A stretch of DNA of 64,000 bases from positions 181,640 through 245,639 of the forward strand of contig FMBT01000355.1 in the NCBI GenBank assembly GCA_900095095.1, read 5' to 3'. The position numbers and the translations under genes were made by a program. Below, in pieces: positions 21,186 to 32,452 of the stretch. The notes under the pieces are model-generated. The model was not told the origin of the DNA. It searched no databases and worked only from the letters and a program-made list of their open reading frames with translations. Numbering within the stretch: the stretch's first letter is position 1; each line of letters opens with the position of its first letter. The DNA is from Fragilariopsis cylindrus CCMP1102. Taxonomy: Eukaryota > Bacillariophyta > Bacillariophyceae > Bacillariales > Bacillariaceae.

Positions 21186-21751
21186 TTACTTGAAGTATTT
21201 TTCATTTGATTTTGAACTGGAATTTATATTCGGTGTATCATTATTATCAGTATCATTATCATTATTATCATTATTCTTTGTATTATTTGTAAATTGCGCA
21301 CATTCTACTAAGTATCCATAAACTAAATCACATGTTGAACCAATCGCACCAGCTGCTATCATAGGTATTAATCCCTTTTTATATTTTAATGAATATGCTG
21401 TTCCTAAACCAATACCGGATGCAGTTAATCGATATTGTGATAACAAACTATTAGTTAGTGAATTCGTATCGTACGGGGAATGGAAGTTACGAGATATATC
21501 CATGTCATACAAGATAAGAGTACGTTTATATAGAAATTTTGTGAGTGCGGTAATCGTTATGTCATAAATCAAAGCAAAAACGAGTAGAAGTCAATACTCA
21601 ATACTGAATTCAAATTATGGGACGACGATTTATTAACGTTGTCGAGAAAAAGACAAACGTACCAATCCGTCAGGGCTGTATCATCCTTCTGTGGCGGTGG
21701 TGGTAGTGGTAATGATGGTGACAGTGGATTACTATCATTTGTTGATGACAT
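21186..21751 (-). CDS. Small conserved-looking membrane protein, N-terminal join unresolved
   Basis: The C-terminal frame (from an ATG at 21503, or further up to about 21595 without ATG) reads MDISRNFHSPYD, then YRLTASGIGLGTAYSLKYKK, then the hydrophobic hairpin GLIPMIAAGAIGSTCDLVYGY, and ends in an Asn/Asp tail. It looks like a small organellar or inner-membrane protein with two closely spaced helices, loosely like MICOS or other Gly-rich hairpin proteins, but I cannot name it. Upstream, a different frame from an ATG at 21751 encodes a Pro-rich start and ALTDWYVCLFLDNV. It runs out at 21569, where the second frame begins. No AG acceptor fits the junction, so either a one-base indel joins them or the first part is a separate leader. 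Confidence 0.45.
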
Positions 21752-22204
21752 CGTCCTCGTATCGTGTTCTTTTTGGTACAGTGTATGGTACTGTCTATCG
21801 ATCTCTATCATCTATCATCATCTGACTTGCTACGATCGCATATCTTTTATTTTAATTCAGGGGTCATAAATAAATTATTACCCCCTGTTTTAATTTTTGT
21901 GATTATGAGTCCCGTTATAAAAATTAATCACGAAGGGCAATACCGGTATTGATGAAAAAACAACGATCTTGAGATTTCGATAAATTCAACCGCGAAAAAA
22001 ATCTTGCTGCCGAAAAGCACTACGAAGCGAAGGGTAGCATTGTGATAGTGTGAAAGCCGAACAATTGCAACAAAAATGAGTATTAAGCCTACTACGTATT
22101 ATTACATTACCGTATTCATCTTGTTCGATGAATCTTCGATTCGACTCGACACACTCGACACGACTCACTCACACATACATCTGACTCATCGCACACACTC
22201 TGCC

Positions 22205-23386
22205 ATGATGAGAGACTCCTGCCTTTTTCTTTTCATCGCAATGTGGTCGTCGATCTGTTTGAAGCAAGTATTAAAAGTGTCGAAACAACAACAACAACGA
22301 CGTTCACAACAACAACAACAACAATATCATTTTTATTATAGTCCCAACTATATGATTATTACAAGAATTCTACTACTATACGTATTGAAAAACAATATGC
22401 TTGCCGTTGAAGGTACAAGTAATGCTGTTAATGTTAATAATGTTGCAGCAGAAGAATGTGCTGCTACAGGAGGAATGTCGTCATCTTCGTCTTGTTCGTC
22501 TTCGTCGGCAACAACAACAACAACAACAATAGCAGCTACGCGCGCAACAGCAACGACAACGACAACCACGATCGATTCTTCCTCTTCTTTACCAGAACTA
22601 TCTGTACAGCAGCAAGGACAGCAAGAATCAACATCAACATCAACATCAACATCGAAAATAATATCAGTGGAAGGTGTTGACCTGCCGGGTATGAGAATAC
22701 TGGATGGGGTATCTTTATATAGAAATGGACACGGGATGCGATTTATACCATTTTTTGGTCTGAGTATAAAAATTTATGTTGCAAGTTTATATAGTTCAAT
22801 ACCTATATTGACCGTAGAACAAATTATGGGGAAAGAAAACGAAAATGAAAAAGTAGATGGCAATGGGGATGGAAACGGAGAATATAATAATAATAATAAT
22901 AATGTCGATAATAATCATCATTATCATCATCATCATCATCATCATGGTCCTATCCAACTTGATTTTACATTTTTACGATATGTAGGAAAATCAAGAGTAG
23001 TTTCGGCATGGAAACAACAATTGGATCATAGTGTTACATATACAGATTATGATGAATATGAAACTGAAAAAGCAAAATTTATACAATTATTATCAAGTCA
23101 ACCAATTGAAAATTTGGGAACACAATCGGTACAATTAATTGATGGTGAAACACGTATCATCGATCAGGGTAAATTAATGGGTATAATACGTGGAAAAAAA
23201 TTTCAACGTTCCTTTTTAAGTATGTGGTTTGGTCCAATGGCTGTGTCAGATGAATTGAAATTAAATTTTCTACGTGGTGATGCACATCCAACAACGACAT
23301 CAACAGCAGCAACAACAACAATTCTACAGCAACAGCAACAGCAGGAAACACTGCAACGATCGACTCAAATACCGGTTGAGGCATGA
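22205..23386 (+). CDS. Secreted or membrane-anchored chalcone-isomerase-fold protein
   Basis: Contains a chalcone isomerase-like domain (type without the flavonoid active site; such proteins often bind fatty acids or have no known ligand). The key stretch is GVSLYRNGHGMRFIPFFG followed by SIKIYVASLYSS, about residues 168-198. Then comes LDFTFLRYVGKSRVVSAWKQ, and the closing part has LMGIIRGKKFQRSFLSMWFG. The N-terminus MMRDSCLFLFIAMWSSICL looks like a signal peptide. This is why the ATG at 22205 was chosen over an in-frame ATG at 22076, whose extra 43 codons are Thr/His/Ser-rich and read like 5' UTR. A second hydrophobic stretch (ITRILLLYVLK) follows. Inserts of Thr/Ser, Asn and eight His interrupt the protein, the last one inside the domain. 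Canonical CHI activity is not expected. Confidence 0.72.
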   Translation: MMRDSCLFLFIAMWSSICLKQVLKVSKQQQQRRSQQQQQQYHFYYSPNYMIITRILLLYVLKNNMLAVEGTSNAVNVNNVAAEECAATGGMSSSSSCSSSSATTTTTTIAATRATATTTTTTIDSSSSLPELSVQQQGQQESTSTSTSTSKIISVEGVDLPGMRILDGVSLYRNGHGMRFIPFFGLSIKIYVASLYSSIPILTVEQIMGKENENEKVDGNGDGNGEYNNNNNNVDNNHHYHHHHHHHGPIQLDFTFLRYVGKSRVVSAWKQQLDHSVTYTDYDEYETEKAKFIQLLSSQPIENLGTQSVQLIDGETRIIDQGKLMGIIRGKKFQRSFLSMWFGPMAVSDELKLNFLRGDAHPTTTSTAATTTILQQQQQQETLQRSTQIPVEA

Positions 23387-23905
23387 ATATTAAAGGTCGC
23401 TACGCTACTTCTTGTGTAGTCACTGCATAATGTATGGTGCGATTGATGCGATTTAGATTCCAATTTGTATATAGGTAAAATAAATGATAGCTACAATGAT
23501 AGTACTGCACTACAGTAGGTAGATAATATGTCGGAGGTTTATTTCTTCTCATTAAAATAGAGGTTAACTCTTATCTCTCTTCAACCAGATTCCACTCCAC
23601 ACATTCCCTCCCTCCCCTAGAAAAAGGAAATGAATTATGTAAGAAAAATAATAATGTTAAAAAATATGCATACATTCCGACAAATCTATGAATACAATGC
23701 ACATACAATTGCAATGTAATTAAAGCTGGATTTTAATATTAATCTAAAACAATTCTCTTAGAAAATTATGGCGCTATTTCTATGTTCATTCTCTTTATTG
23801 TTATGAGTGCGTGCGTGTGATGTTAAGTGTGTGTTTTTTGTAATCTACTGTACAGTACTTCTAGCTGGTCAATGTGTGTGTGTGTGAAGCCGGGATGAAT
23901 TATTA
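23387..23905. other. Convergent intergenic, nothing recognised
   Basis: AT-rich 3' flank between the chalcone-isomerase-like gene and the EamA gene. A short GTGTGTGT run lies near 23873-23885. No coding or RNA signal seen. Confidence 0.5.
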
Positions 23906-25900
23906 TTAGCTGGGATTGATTGATTGACCCTTTTCTTTTATCGAATCAATACCCTGTTTCAACATGCTCTGTAACCCGTCGATGCCTAAGTTACTATATA
24001 GACATGCTGCTAATATCAACGAACCACCCACAGCAGCATTCATTCCTACTTGTTCTCCCATTAATGCAACAGCAACGGCTGTTCCCCATAATGGTTCTGT
24101 TGAAAAAATCAATGTCGTTTCTGATGCCGATAAAGTTTCGAGAGCTAAAGTTTCCATATATATCGTCAATGCTGTTGTGATACATCCTGTCCAAAATAAT
24201 GAGAACAATATAGATGGATCCGTAAACCATTCTTTCCATGGAAAGGACGTTTCAATTGTTGCTATTGATGACTGTAAACCAGCAAGGCTAGTACTATCAA
24301 AAACATCCAATGTATATAGTCCGTACATTAACGAAGAAATAAATACAGCCATTAATTGCGCAGCTGTCATCCGAGGAGCCTCTTCGGGGTATAGATTCAT
24401 AGCTTTTTCCATCCTCCAGAACCCTAGTCCGAATGCGAATGGTTGTACCATTGATAATAAGTCACCAGGTGTGATCTCACTAGTAAGTGCCGAAAAACCA
24501 CTTACGGCAACTCCTGTATCACTAACACCAGCACTAACACTAACACTAGCACCACCCAATTCAAGAAAGGCAACTCCCACCAAAGCCACCATCGCTCCGA
24601 TCCATTGACGAGGTATTAACTTTTTTCCAGCTATCCAATCTAATAATGGAACAATAACAACCGCCATACTACAAAGAAATGCAGATTTAGAAGCCAATGT
24701 GGTTTCTAACCCAACAGCTTGAGCGACATACCCAAATGAATTCCACATACCAACCTCTAATCCCCATAATGTTGCCATAACACGAGAATTGTCAAAAATA
24801 GCATTATGATTGATATTGTTTATGATTGTGCCTGTGTTAATCTTGTTGATATCTTCAAGTTGTTGACTATTGCTATTGCTATTGCTGTTGTTGTTGTTAG
24901 TATTGTCCTTATTGTTGTTGTTCTTGTTTTTACCGGGAAATATTGGTAAAAAACCATCCAGTAACCATGGTAATGTAGCGAAGGTTGCTAAACCAAATCG
25001 TAATGAGGAAGAGATACTCACAGGCATTTCATCACCTAATAATTTCACCACACTAAAATTTGTTCCATACAATGCAGCAGCAGCAACTAATAACCATCGT
25101 GCACGCCATATCGCTGCTATTTTTTCATCTTCTACTGGATCCACAACGTCGACATTCACAACAACAACAACATCACCACCATTATCGTCACTGATGCTGT
25201 TGCTGCTACTGCTGCTGAGGCTTATATCTAGTTGATCCTCGTTATCACGGATTATGCTAATAATAGACGTAGCAGAAGAAGGACTATTGTTGTTACTATT
25301 ATTGACAATTTGTTGTTTTTGTTGCGGTATTTTACTTTCAGGAAATAACAATGATACCTCGTCGAGAGACGTGGTAGAGGAAGATGCTGTAGCAGTTGCT
25401 TGGAATGATTCCAGTTCTGATAAAGCTTCATCCATAAATCGTTGTAATCTTATTTGATCATCATCTTCATCTTCACTCCTCCCCTGGTAAATGTTCACAG
25501 TGTTATCAGTGTCGGTGGTGGAATTAGTAGTAGTAGTAGCTGCTGTAGGAGCATAAGAGGATGTAGATGTAGAATTAACGTTATTGTTATTGTTATTGTT
25601 CTTTTGGGCTAAAAGAGGTGATGATAGTCGTGATAATAATTGCAGAGTAGTACCACTCGTCGATTTGTGTTGGTGTACTGATTGAATTCTCCTTCCTATT
25701 TCTCCTCCTCCTCTTCGTTGTTGTTGTTGTTGTTGTTGTGGAACGAACGACGATGATAGATCAAAGGATGCTAAACAGCAGAGTAAGAAAGGAAAAAGTA
25801 GTATCATGGAACTATTATTATTAATAATTGATGTTCGTGATGATACTTGTACTTGTACTTGTACTTGTACTGATAGTTTTCGTTGGCTATGTATCGTCAT
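23906..25900 (-). CDS. Plastid-targeted EamA/DMT-superfamily transporter
   Basis: Drug/metabolite transporter family membrane protein of 664 residues in one exon; the substrate is unknown. About ten helices in two EamA halves: the first from WLLVAAAALYGTNFSVVKLLG through FLCSMAVVIVPLL and WIGAMVALVGVAFLELGG, the second from LLSMVQPFAFGLGFW through a characteristic LETLSASETTLIFSTEPLWG and GSLILAACLYSNLG. The N-terminus carries a hydrophobic signal peptide (MILLFPFLLCCLASFDL) followed by SSSFVP. This fits the diatom plastid pre-sequence rule of a signal peptide, then Phe at the cleavage site and a transit peptide, so the inner plastid envelope is likely. Around 250 residues of Gln/Asn/Thr/Ser-rich sequence precede the first helix. 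The ATG at 25900 is the first of the frame; an internal Met 31 residues in would also leave an intact signal peptide. Confidence 0.85.
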   Translation of the reverse strand: MTIHSQRKLSVQVQVQVQVSSRTSIINNNSSMILLFPFLLCCLASFDLSSSFVPQQQQQQQRRGGGEIGRRIQSVHQHKSTSGTTLQLLSRLSSPLLAQKNNNNNNNVNSTSTSSYAPTAATTTTNSTTDTDNTVNIYQGRSEDEDDDQIRLQRFMDEALSELESFQATATASSSTTSLDEVSLLFPESKIPQQKQQIVNNSNNNSPSSATSIISIIRDNEDQLDISLSSSSSNSISDDNGGDVVVVVNVDVVDPVEDEKIAAIWRARWLLVAAAALYGTNFSVVKLLGDEMPVSISSSLRFGLATFATLPWLLDGFLPIFPGKNKNNNNKDNTNNNNSNSNSNSQQLEDINKINTGTIINNINHNAIFDNSRVMATLWGLEVGMWNSFGYVAQAVGLETTLASKSAFLCSMAVVIVPLLDWIAGKKLIPRQWIGAMVALVGVAFLELGGASVSVSAGVSDTGVAVSGFSALTSEITPGDLLSMVQPFAFGLGFWRMEKAMNLYPEEAPRMTAAQLMAVFISSLMYGLYTLDVFDSTSLAGLQSSIATIETSFPWKEWFTDPSILFSLFWTGCITTALTIYMETLALETLSASETTLIFSTEPLWGTAVAVALMGEQVGMNAAVGGSLILAACLYSNLGIDGLQSMLKQGIDSIKEKGQSINPS

Positions 25901-26150
25901 CGTAATTGTTGTTATTGTTTCCTGTTGCTTGTTTGTTTGCTTTGTTCCCTTGTTAGTTAGTTAGTTCCCTTGTTTGTTAGTTTTGTAAACGAAATAAAGA
26001 TGTTCCAGATAAAATTCCAACTCGTTAACACAATTGTAATGGGATTTTATATTTTATAATAAACGCTCCGGTCTCATACGGTACTCGTTTCTGAGCTCTT
26101 CTCGTTTCTAAGTGTGTACCAGTGTATCGATTATAAAGAAGGAGGATTGA

Positions 26151-26284
26151 TGTTCTACGCCTAGAACGGTGGTGTTTTACTGTCTGGTGTGTCTTTCCTG
26201 AGATAATAAAGAAAAGGATTTATATAATTATTATGTTCTACGCGCATAGAACGGTCGTGTTTTACTGTCTGGTGTGTCTTTCTT
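26151..26284. repeat. Direct repeat pair, ~50 bp
   Basis: Copies at 26151-26200 and 26234-26284 share TGTTCTACGC, TAGAACGGT and GTGTTTTACTGTCTGGTGTG with few changes. Each copy also contains the small inverted repeat GTTCTA(CGC..)TAGAAC. A following word, TTCCTGAGAT, is also repeated. Non-coding; purpose unknown. Confidence 0.7.
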
Positions 26285-27741
26285 AGACACCACGGAAGCT
26301 TTTCCTGAGATTACAACACGGAGTTGTGCTTGACAAGCAGATTGTGGGTGACGAACAATCGTTAAAAATCTGCTGACGACGCGGTTTAATGAAGCGGATT
26401 TTATGTAAAAGCTGGCCCCGAATCAAAATAAATGACGGGTTTTTGATTAAAATGTTTGTGATTGGTGGATAGGCGTAGAAGAGAACCCTTGTTCTATCAT
26501 TCTACTGTACGTTGCAGTTGCACGTGTACTATCTTTTGTGATTGCGATCGTACAACACTACCTAGTGAAGTATTTGCTTGGCGGGAAAGCATCGCGTAGC
26601 AGCTGGTTTTGAAAAAAAAATCGAAATATTATCCGAAACCTCCTCGCATCCCCCAACACCAACATCTGTCTCATAATATATTATGATGAGTGGAAAACAA
26701 AATCACAACTCCAAGGAACCAGAGTTGGTAGTCCTTCTTTTTGTAAAGCTGTAAGTAACAAGCATCTCCCTATGTAAAGAAGGCGATTCATTCTGCTTGC
26801 TTGCAGAACTGCCTGCAGAAATATGATGTGAGAGCTCTTATTACATTCAAGTCCCAATTGATCCATTATCCAGGATCAAATCAATTATTTCCTAGGAAGA
26901 ACATTATTATGCCACTACAAATGCAATCAATAAGAGGACCATATACCACACATCTCATTATTTTTTCATCATCATTGTTATCCAAAGTTTCTTCCTGTTA
27001 TTTTTTCTTCTTTAGAGTGCTGACTTGATCCAAATCCTCCTCCTCTCTCTGTCTGTTATGTATGGTCAATATTTACTATTTCTCTTATTCTTCTTCAATC
27101 TTCTGTCTTCTTCTTCTTTCTTAGATACAAGAAACTGGATGAGCCTTTTCTCTTTGCAGTAGCAGTATTAGTAGTATTAGTAGTACAGTCCCAATCATAA
27201 TAAAATAAATGCAAAAACACTCAGATGATGCTTCCATGTACGTACTCTTGAGTAATAATAGACTCTGGAACAACCAGCCAGATAGCCTGCAAAGTGTAGT
27301 CAACTAGAGGGGGGGGGGGTCACACATACCCGTATGTAACAGAATCAAACCACATACTTTTAAGAAATGGAGATTACTGACATGCATCACTAATAAAAAC
27401 AACACAGCAATCTTGTGCTGAGATAGTTTCATCTGTGGAAAATTACTCAAAAAGGCTATCATTGGTGGTACATTGAGAGACACACCAAGATACTAGTATA
27501 TTGGAAATCTAGTGGTAGTGCCCATCCAAGAAAACAAAATACTATTTTAACTGATGATATATATTTTATGCTATCATTATATTTTAATAGTAGTGTAATA
27601 TATATAATGTATGCATGATACTGTTTGTATAAACCAATAGCCAAATTTTTTGATTGGTCTGTATTATTAACTGCACCATCGTATTGTATTTGTTGTCCTC
27701 TTATATCATACACATATAAATTACTACTTTTGCATTGCACC

Positions 27742-28030
27742 TCAACAACAGAACCGGTCTTGCATCTTCATCATTCCACCTCTTTCTTCCGTCCTTGTAT
27801 TCAAGGCAATTTGGTATCTCCCGTGCATCCTACTCAAGACTTCCACACATCTAGCACTATTGTCATAAGTTGCCTTGCCTCCCGGAAACTCCACTTCTAC
27901 TTTCAATTTTGTACAGATTTCCTTATATTTTGCATAAAATCATTCTTTTGACACTCTCTACTGCAATACTCTACAAAGCAACTGCGACTGCAGATCGTAA
28001 GCTTTGTATTGTCATCTCCCTTACCTAAAA
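27742..28030 (-). pseudogene. MYND-type zinc finger protein fragment
   Basis: One frame reads GKGDDNTKLTICSRSCFVEY, then CSRECQKNDF, matching the second half of a MYND zinc finger (CS.C....YCSRECQ..DW). It is then shifted, and another frame carries on plausibly with YAKYKEICTKLKVEVEFPGG to RYQIALNTRTEE and stops at 27742. MYND fingers are protein-protein interaction modules and are abundant in diatom genomes. With no start, an incomplete finger and a frameshift, this is best read as a decayed copy. A small exon of a live gene is a weaker alternative. Confidence 0.5.
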
Positions 28031-29170
28031 GAAGAAGAAAATTTTCTGTAGGAATAGCTGAGTGTTGTGGTGAAAATAATTGTGGTATGGCTTTCACAAA
28101 ATGCACACGCACACACACACACACACATTTCTTCAGATCTCCTGATGGCGCCTGATAACTCATGCTTTGAGTTTTGATATGTAATATTTCACATCACAGC
28201 TGTAAATTCCACATGACTATAGACTCTGTCCCCTAGATAGAACAAGGGGAAAACAATGTACTTTTTACACAAAGCAAATTGTTCTCTGGGTGGAATGAAA
28301 TATCACAAGGTAAACCATTTACATTCTATCAACTTGTAAACAAAAACTAAATGGCATTGACATTCATTTCTTAAAGCTTACCAGGGTGTTTACTGTCTGT
28401 TTTTGCTGGATATATATATATATATATTTCTTCTGACCATTCAAATAGAAAAGGTCAACTCATTTTATGTAGCTTGTTACACATAGGGTATATTTCCTTT
28501 AGTTTTTTTGAAGATAGAAAATTGAGAATGTAGATCTATGTTAATGATGATGTGCATTATCTATCTGTAGGAGAAATTTAGCAATATGTATGAAGTATTA
28601 GCTTCAATGTTTTGGATGCTATTGAAGTCTCTCATTGTCAACTCAATAACTAAACCATTCTTTTGTTTAGTGAAGGTAGAATTGTAATTGCAGTTTGTAT
28701 GTTTTTTGTGCTCAAGTAGTGTATGCATACTATTTTTTGATCTATGTGGAAGTGTTAATGGATCAAAGTACACGGTGCACTGCGTACTTTGCACTGGGTG
28801 TTGACTTTTGTACCATTTTCTACAGGGATTTCATAGTGATAACAGTGTGCTAAAAAATCCCTATATAGTAGATTAAATTCAGTGCTTTTCTTTCATCCTA
28901 TCCTAAAGTTAATAATATTATTATGTACCAATGATTCTGAGAATAGGTTGGGTAGACTATAATTGTGTTGTTTATCTGTATCTAATATCATTCACACTAG
29001 GAATAAAGAATAGATGCAAAAATGACTGTTGATCATGATGCTATTCTACTTGAAAAATGGTAGAATTAGAAATATTATTCTATGATTTCTCTATTTTTTA
29101 GTCATAACCATTCTAAAACCTCTATAAAGTAGTATGGATTGTATTGTCAAGTGTGACCCCATTAGATTGT

Positions 29171-32100
29171 TTATACTGTTACAATTGCATTATCACTGAT
29201 GCTGCTACTACTTGTAGCCACATTGACGAGAGTACCTTGATTGCTTCCTTCATGCGACAATTTTTCTCCGTTTCCATCAACTTTCTCATCTATTAATGCA
29301 TCAGTAGTTGTTGTGCCTTGCCTGAATTTCTGTTTACACATAATCAAAGCAACGAAAACAGTAATCAAGAGGCATGCAGTGGACAATAAAGCCTTGCCTG
29401 CAGTACTTATTGTTGACCCTAAATTCTTGCTCATATTCATGATTGCTGAGCTACTCGAAGAATCGTTATTTCGAAGGCTTGATGGTCCAGAGTTCGACAA
29501 GGCTGTAGTAGGAGCTGTTGGTGGAGGACTTATTTCTTCTTCCAAAGGCTCGAAAGGTTCGATAGGTTCGGTCATAGGTGGTATTTTTATTGGTACTACG
29601 CATGCGCCATCAGCGTTGCATTCTCCAATACAGCAGGATATAGATCCCATAAGACAAGTACCACCATCCTCCACGCAAAAGATTGCCTCAAATATTGGTT
29701 CGCTATAATTCATCCTTGCAACGCGTTCTGGATCTCTAACACCATCTGACCAAGAATCAAAAACATATGGTGGATAATTCTCTACTTTCAAATGCATATC
29801 TTGTTCTTTCCACGACCAGACTTGCTCAGGTGTTGTTATAGGTTCATCTTCGATGAGGATTTTCGTACCCGGGGCGTTACTTCTGACATCAACCATAACA
29901 AGTGTTGGTTGAATTTGACGACTAGTTTGTGATACAAGACCATTCTCATCTGTAGCATACAGAATAACCTCTAGGTAGCTGTTCAAGGAAGCATAAAAGT
30001 CCTCAGGTTCAGGAGCTGGATAAATATCAAAGTCATTACCAAGTGTTAGACCAAGAAAAGGATGATAATGCTCATCATGATGTTTGCGGACCTCCCATTC
30101 TAACTTAAACTCATTGAAAGCTGTTCCATTGGCATAGAACGCTTCTCCCCTTAGACGCAAGATTTGGCCGACATAGAATTGATCTCCTTCGATAGGAGAA
30201 AGAATCTTAACACTAGGTGGAGTACCTATCTGAATTGTTTTTGATTTTTCTTGAATTTGACTGAACGAATCAGTGACAATTAAAGTAACAGTGTATGCCC
30301 CTGGCTCTCTATACGTATGCCCGGGATTGATATCAGTAGATTTCCCCCCATCCCCAAAGAACCATTTAAAGTTAAGCTCGTCACCTTCAGGATCCTCCGT
30401 CAAACTTCCATCGAATAGGACTTCCTCGTCGACATCATAGTATTTATCTACGAAATCAAAGTTGACCGAAGGTGGCTCATTATGAATACCGGTATATCGA
30501 ATGCGTATCACTGTATCGTGATTGCCAAATTTGACGATATATAGAGCTTGTGTATCCTGAATAAAAAAGATCGAAGAAGAACAGTTGAGAATAATACTGA
30601 TACTGATAACAGTACAACACCATCGCCACTATGACATGACTACTGAACTTGGCCACGCACCTTATAGGGACCGAAGAACATGTCGACCATCTTAGCTTCG
30701 TTTTTACCATCTCCTGGATATGTAATTGAGTGGTAAAACTATAATACGCGTGGCAAAAGATGTGAGATTAGAAAGAAATACAGCTCGATTATGTTGCTAC
30801 CAAACAAAAATAAAAGTATAATCTAAGAGCAGGTTGTATTCTCACTGTAGAAATTGAATGAAAAGTATTACTGGAACTTACAGTTTCATTTTTGTATTTT
30901 GGAATAGGGGGAATGCATGTTCTACATGCATTCTCGTTATCTTCGATTAAAGTGTAAATATCGTAAAATACAAACTGTAGTATAAGTCCGAATGAAGAGG
31001 ACAAGACAAGATATTACTCGGTTAGATCCATATTCGAATTCAAACACGGTCAAAACGAAGTGGTAGCTGTACACAATATGGATTAATAAAATCGAGCACA
31101 CTGAACTTACATCGATAAAGAGAAATTTAAATTCTTCTGGCCAAAGTCCTTCCGGTACAAATGCCGATCCTGCAACACATCCATCTTTATTCTCTCTGTG
31201 TTGGTACCAGTAAAATGGTTCCTCGAATTCATCAGAAACAGGGCACTCGTCTGCAGAATGTCGAAGACATGGACCTTCGTAGGGTTTATGACCATAATTC
31301 GCACCTACATTACAAATACAGAAGCAGTTCCACGAGCAGCAATAGCACAAACAAGACGAAGAATAAGTACGAGCGAAAGTAGCAGCAGTTCAATGCGAAT
31401 AGACACAATAGCAGGAATCCAATAAGCAGAAAAACTAATGTAATATTCGCACCTTCATAGTCTGTTCCAGCGTAATTAATTTCTTCCCACGTTCTTCCCC
31501 CGACATCGGATATGGCTAATCTAGTCTTTTCCTTCTCGTTTGGATCCATACTTAGACGAAAGGGATTACGAAGACCAGTAGCGAAGATTTCGCTACAGAT
31601 AGCGTTATCCGATGCATCCAATGGGACTTTCCCCTTTGTATTACGACAGTGATAAGATTCATACCCACTAGCTGTTGTGTATGGATTGTCATCCGGTGAA
31701 CTTCCATCATCATTTAATCGGATCAAACTACCAAGAGCACTTTTACTATCTTGAGCATTTTCCGGCGTACCGCCATCGCCAGTCGCTACGTAAAGTTTAT
31801 CGTCGTTTCCAAAAGTCATCGCGCCACCATTATGAACGCTATCATGGAGTGGAGCTCCTCTCCAAATTTCCTCTCTTTCATCGTAGTCAAGCATCAATGT
31901 CTCTGGGTTCATTACAAATCGAGAGATAACATTCCACGGTCCATCTTCTGAGTTATCTGCCAAACAGTCATCCTTATGTTTGGTGTAATATAAATATACA
32001 TAACGATTATCTTCAAAGTTTGGATGGATCGCTATACTTTGAAGCCCTCTTTCAACGTTTGTACATATTTTATCATCCATATCAAGAATTTCGGTAGTAT

Positions 32101-32452
32101 CAGATGACTCGTCAGGATCTTCAACAGCACTGACTTTCCCACCCTGGTTAACAAGCAACATCATCGGCTTCCAATCATTTCTTGGGTTTTTTGCAAATGT
32201 TCCAGAAATAGCATTCTTCGAAGTCACAGTCTCTGCAATAAAACCTGATGGGAGAGCGTGTGCCTCTTTCACAATATAAGTTGCTAGAAGCAACAGAAAG
32301 CCTACTGAAACGGCGTGAAAGAACATATTCGGTAATTGATGCAAGGAAACAACAATAGCACCTACTGTAATATATACTATTGAATTGATACCGTAAGTTA
32401 CTGAATCGTATGGAATAATTGGTAAAGGTATGTACGGTTGTTTGGTTTCCAT
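29171..32452 (-). CDS. Glucose/sorbosone-dehydrogenase-like beta-propeller with PKD domain and membrane anchor
   Basis: Exons 32452-31453, 31304-31111, 30974-30882, 30738-30661 and 30556-29171 join in frame to 916 residues. The N-terminus carries a hydrophobic signal or anchor (AVSVGFLLLLATYIV, about 47-61). The propeller is of the GSDH/HHIP type: GLQSIAIHPNFEDNRYVYLYYT, then DSVHNGGAMTFGNDDKLYVATGDGG, and FATGLRNPFRLSMDP with SDVGGRTWEEINYA. A PKD domain follows (FDGSLTEDPEGDELNFKWFF, then GAYTVTLIVTD). Near the C-terminus lie a Pro-rich stretch and a single helix (LSTACLLITVFVALIMC). The likely picture is a surface or secretory-pathway protein with its propeller and PKD outside. Quinoprotein sugar dehydrogenase activity is possible but no cofactor-binding residues were verified. 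PKD domains usually mediate protein or carbohydrate contacts. Confidence 0.85.

Larger units (their letters stand above)
25901..29170. other. Gene-poor stretch of 3.3 kb
   Basis: Only short, unconvincing frames occur here, apart from the MYND relic entered separately. It holds a ~50-bp direct repeat pair (26151-26284), a run of ten or more G (27309-27319) next to AT-rich sequence, a CA microsatellite (28107-28126) and a TA microsatellite (28410-28428). The left end, 25901-26150, is probably the promoter of the EamA gene. The right end, 29000-29170, is the 3' flank of the GSDH gene. Confidence 0.5.

Noticed and set aside
20947-21321. A plus-strand 124-codon hydrophobic frame
   Set aside because: It is the complement of Asn/Asp-rich repeats of the leftward gene; poly-Val/Phe/His composition is a shadow of GTT and TTCATT repeats.
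27310-27320. G-run as part of a G-quadruplex or telomere-like element
   Set aside because: A single run of G without neighbouring runs cannot form a quadruplex by itself, and no telomere repeat was seen.
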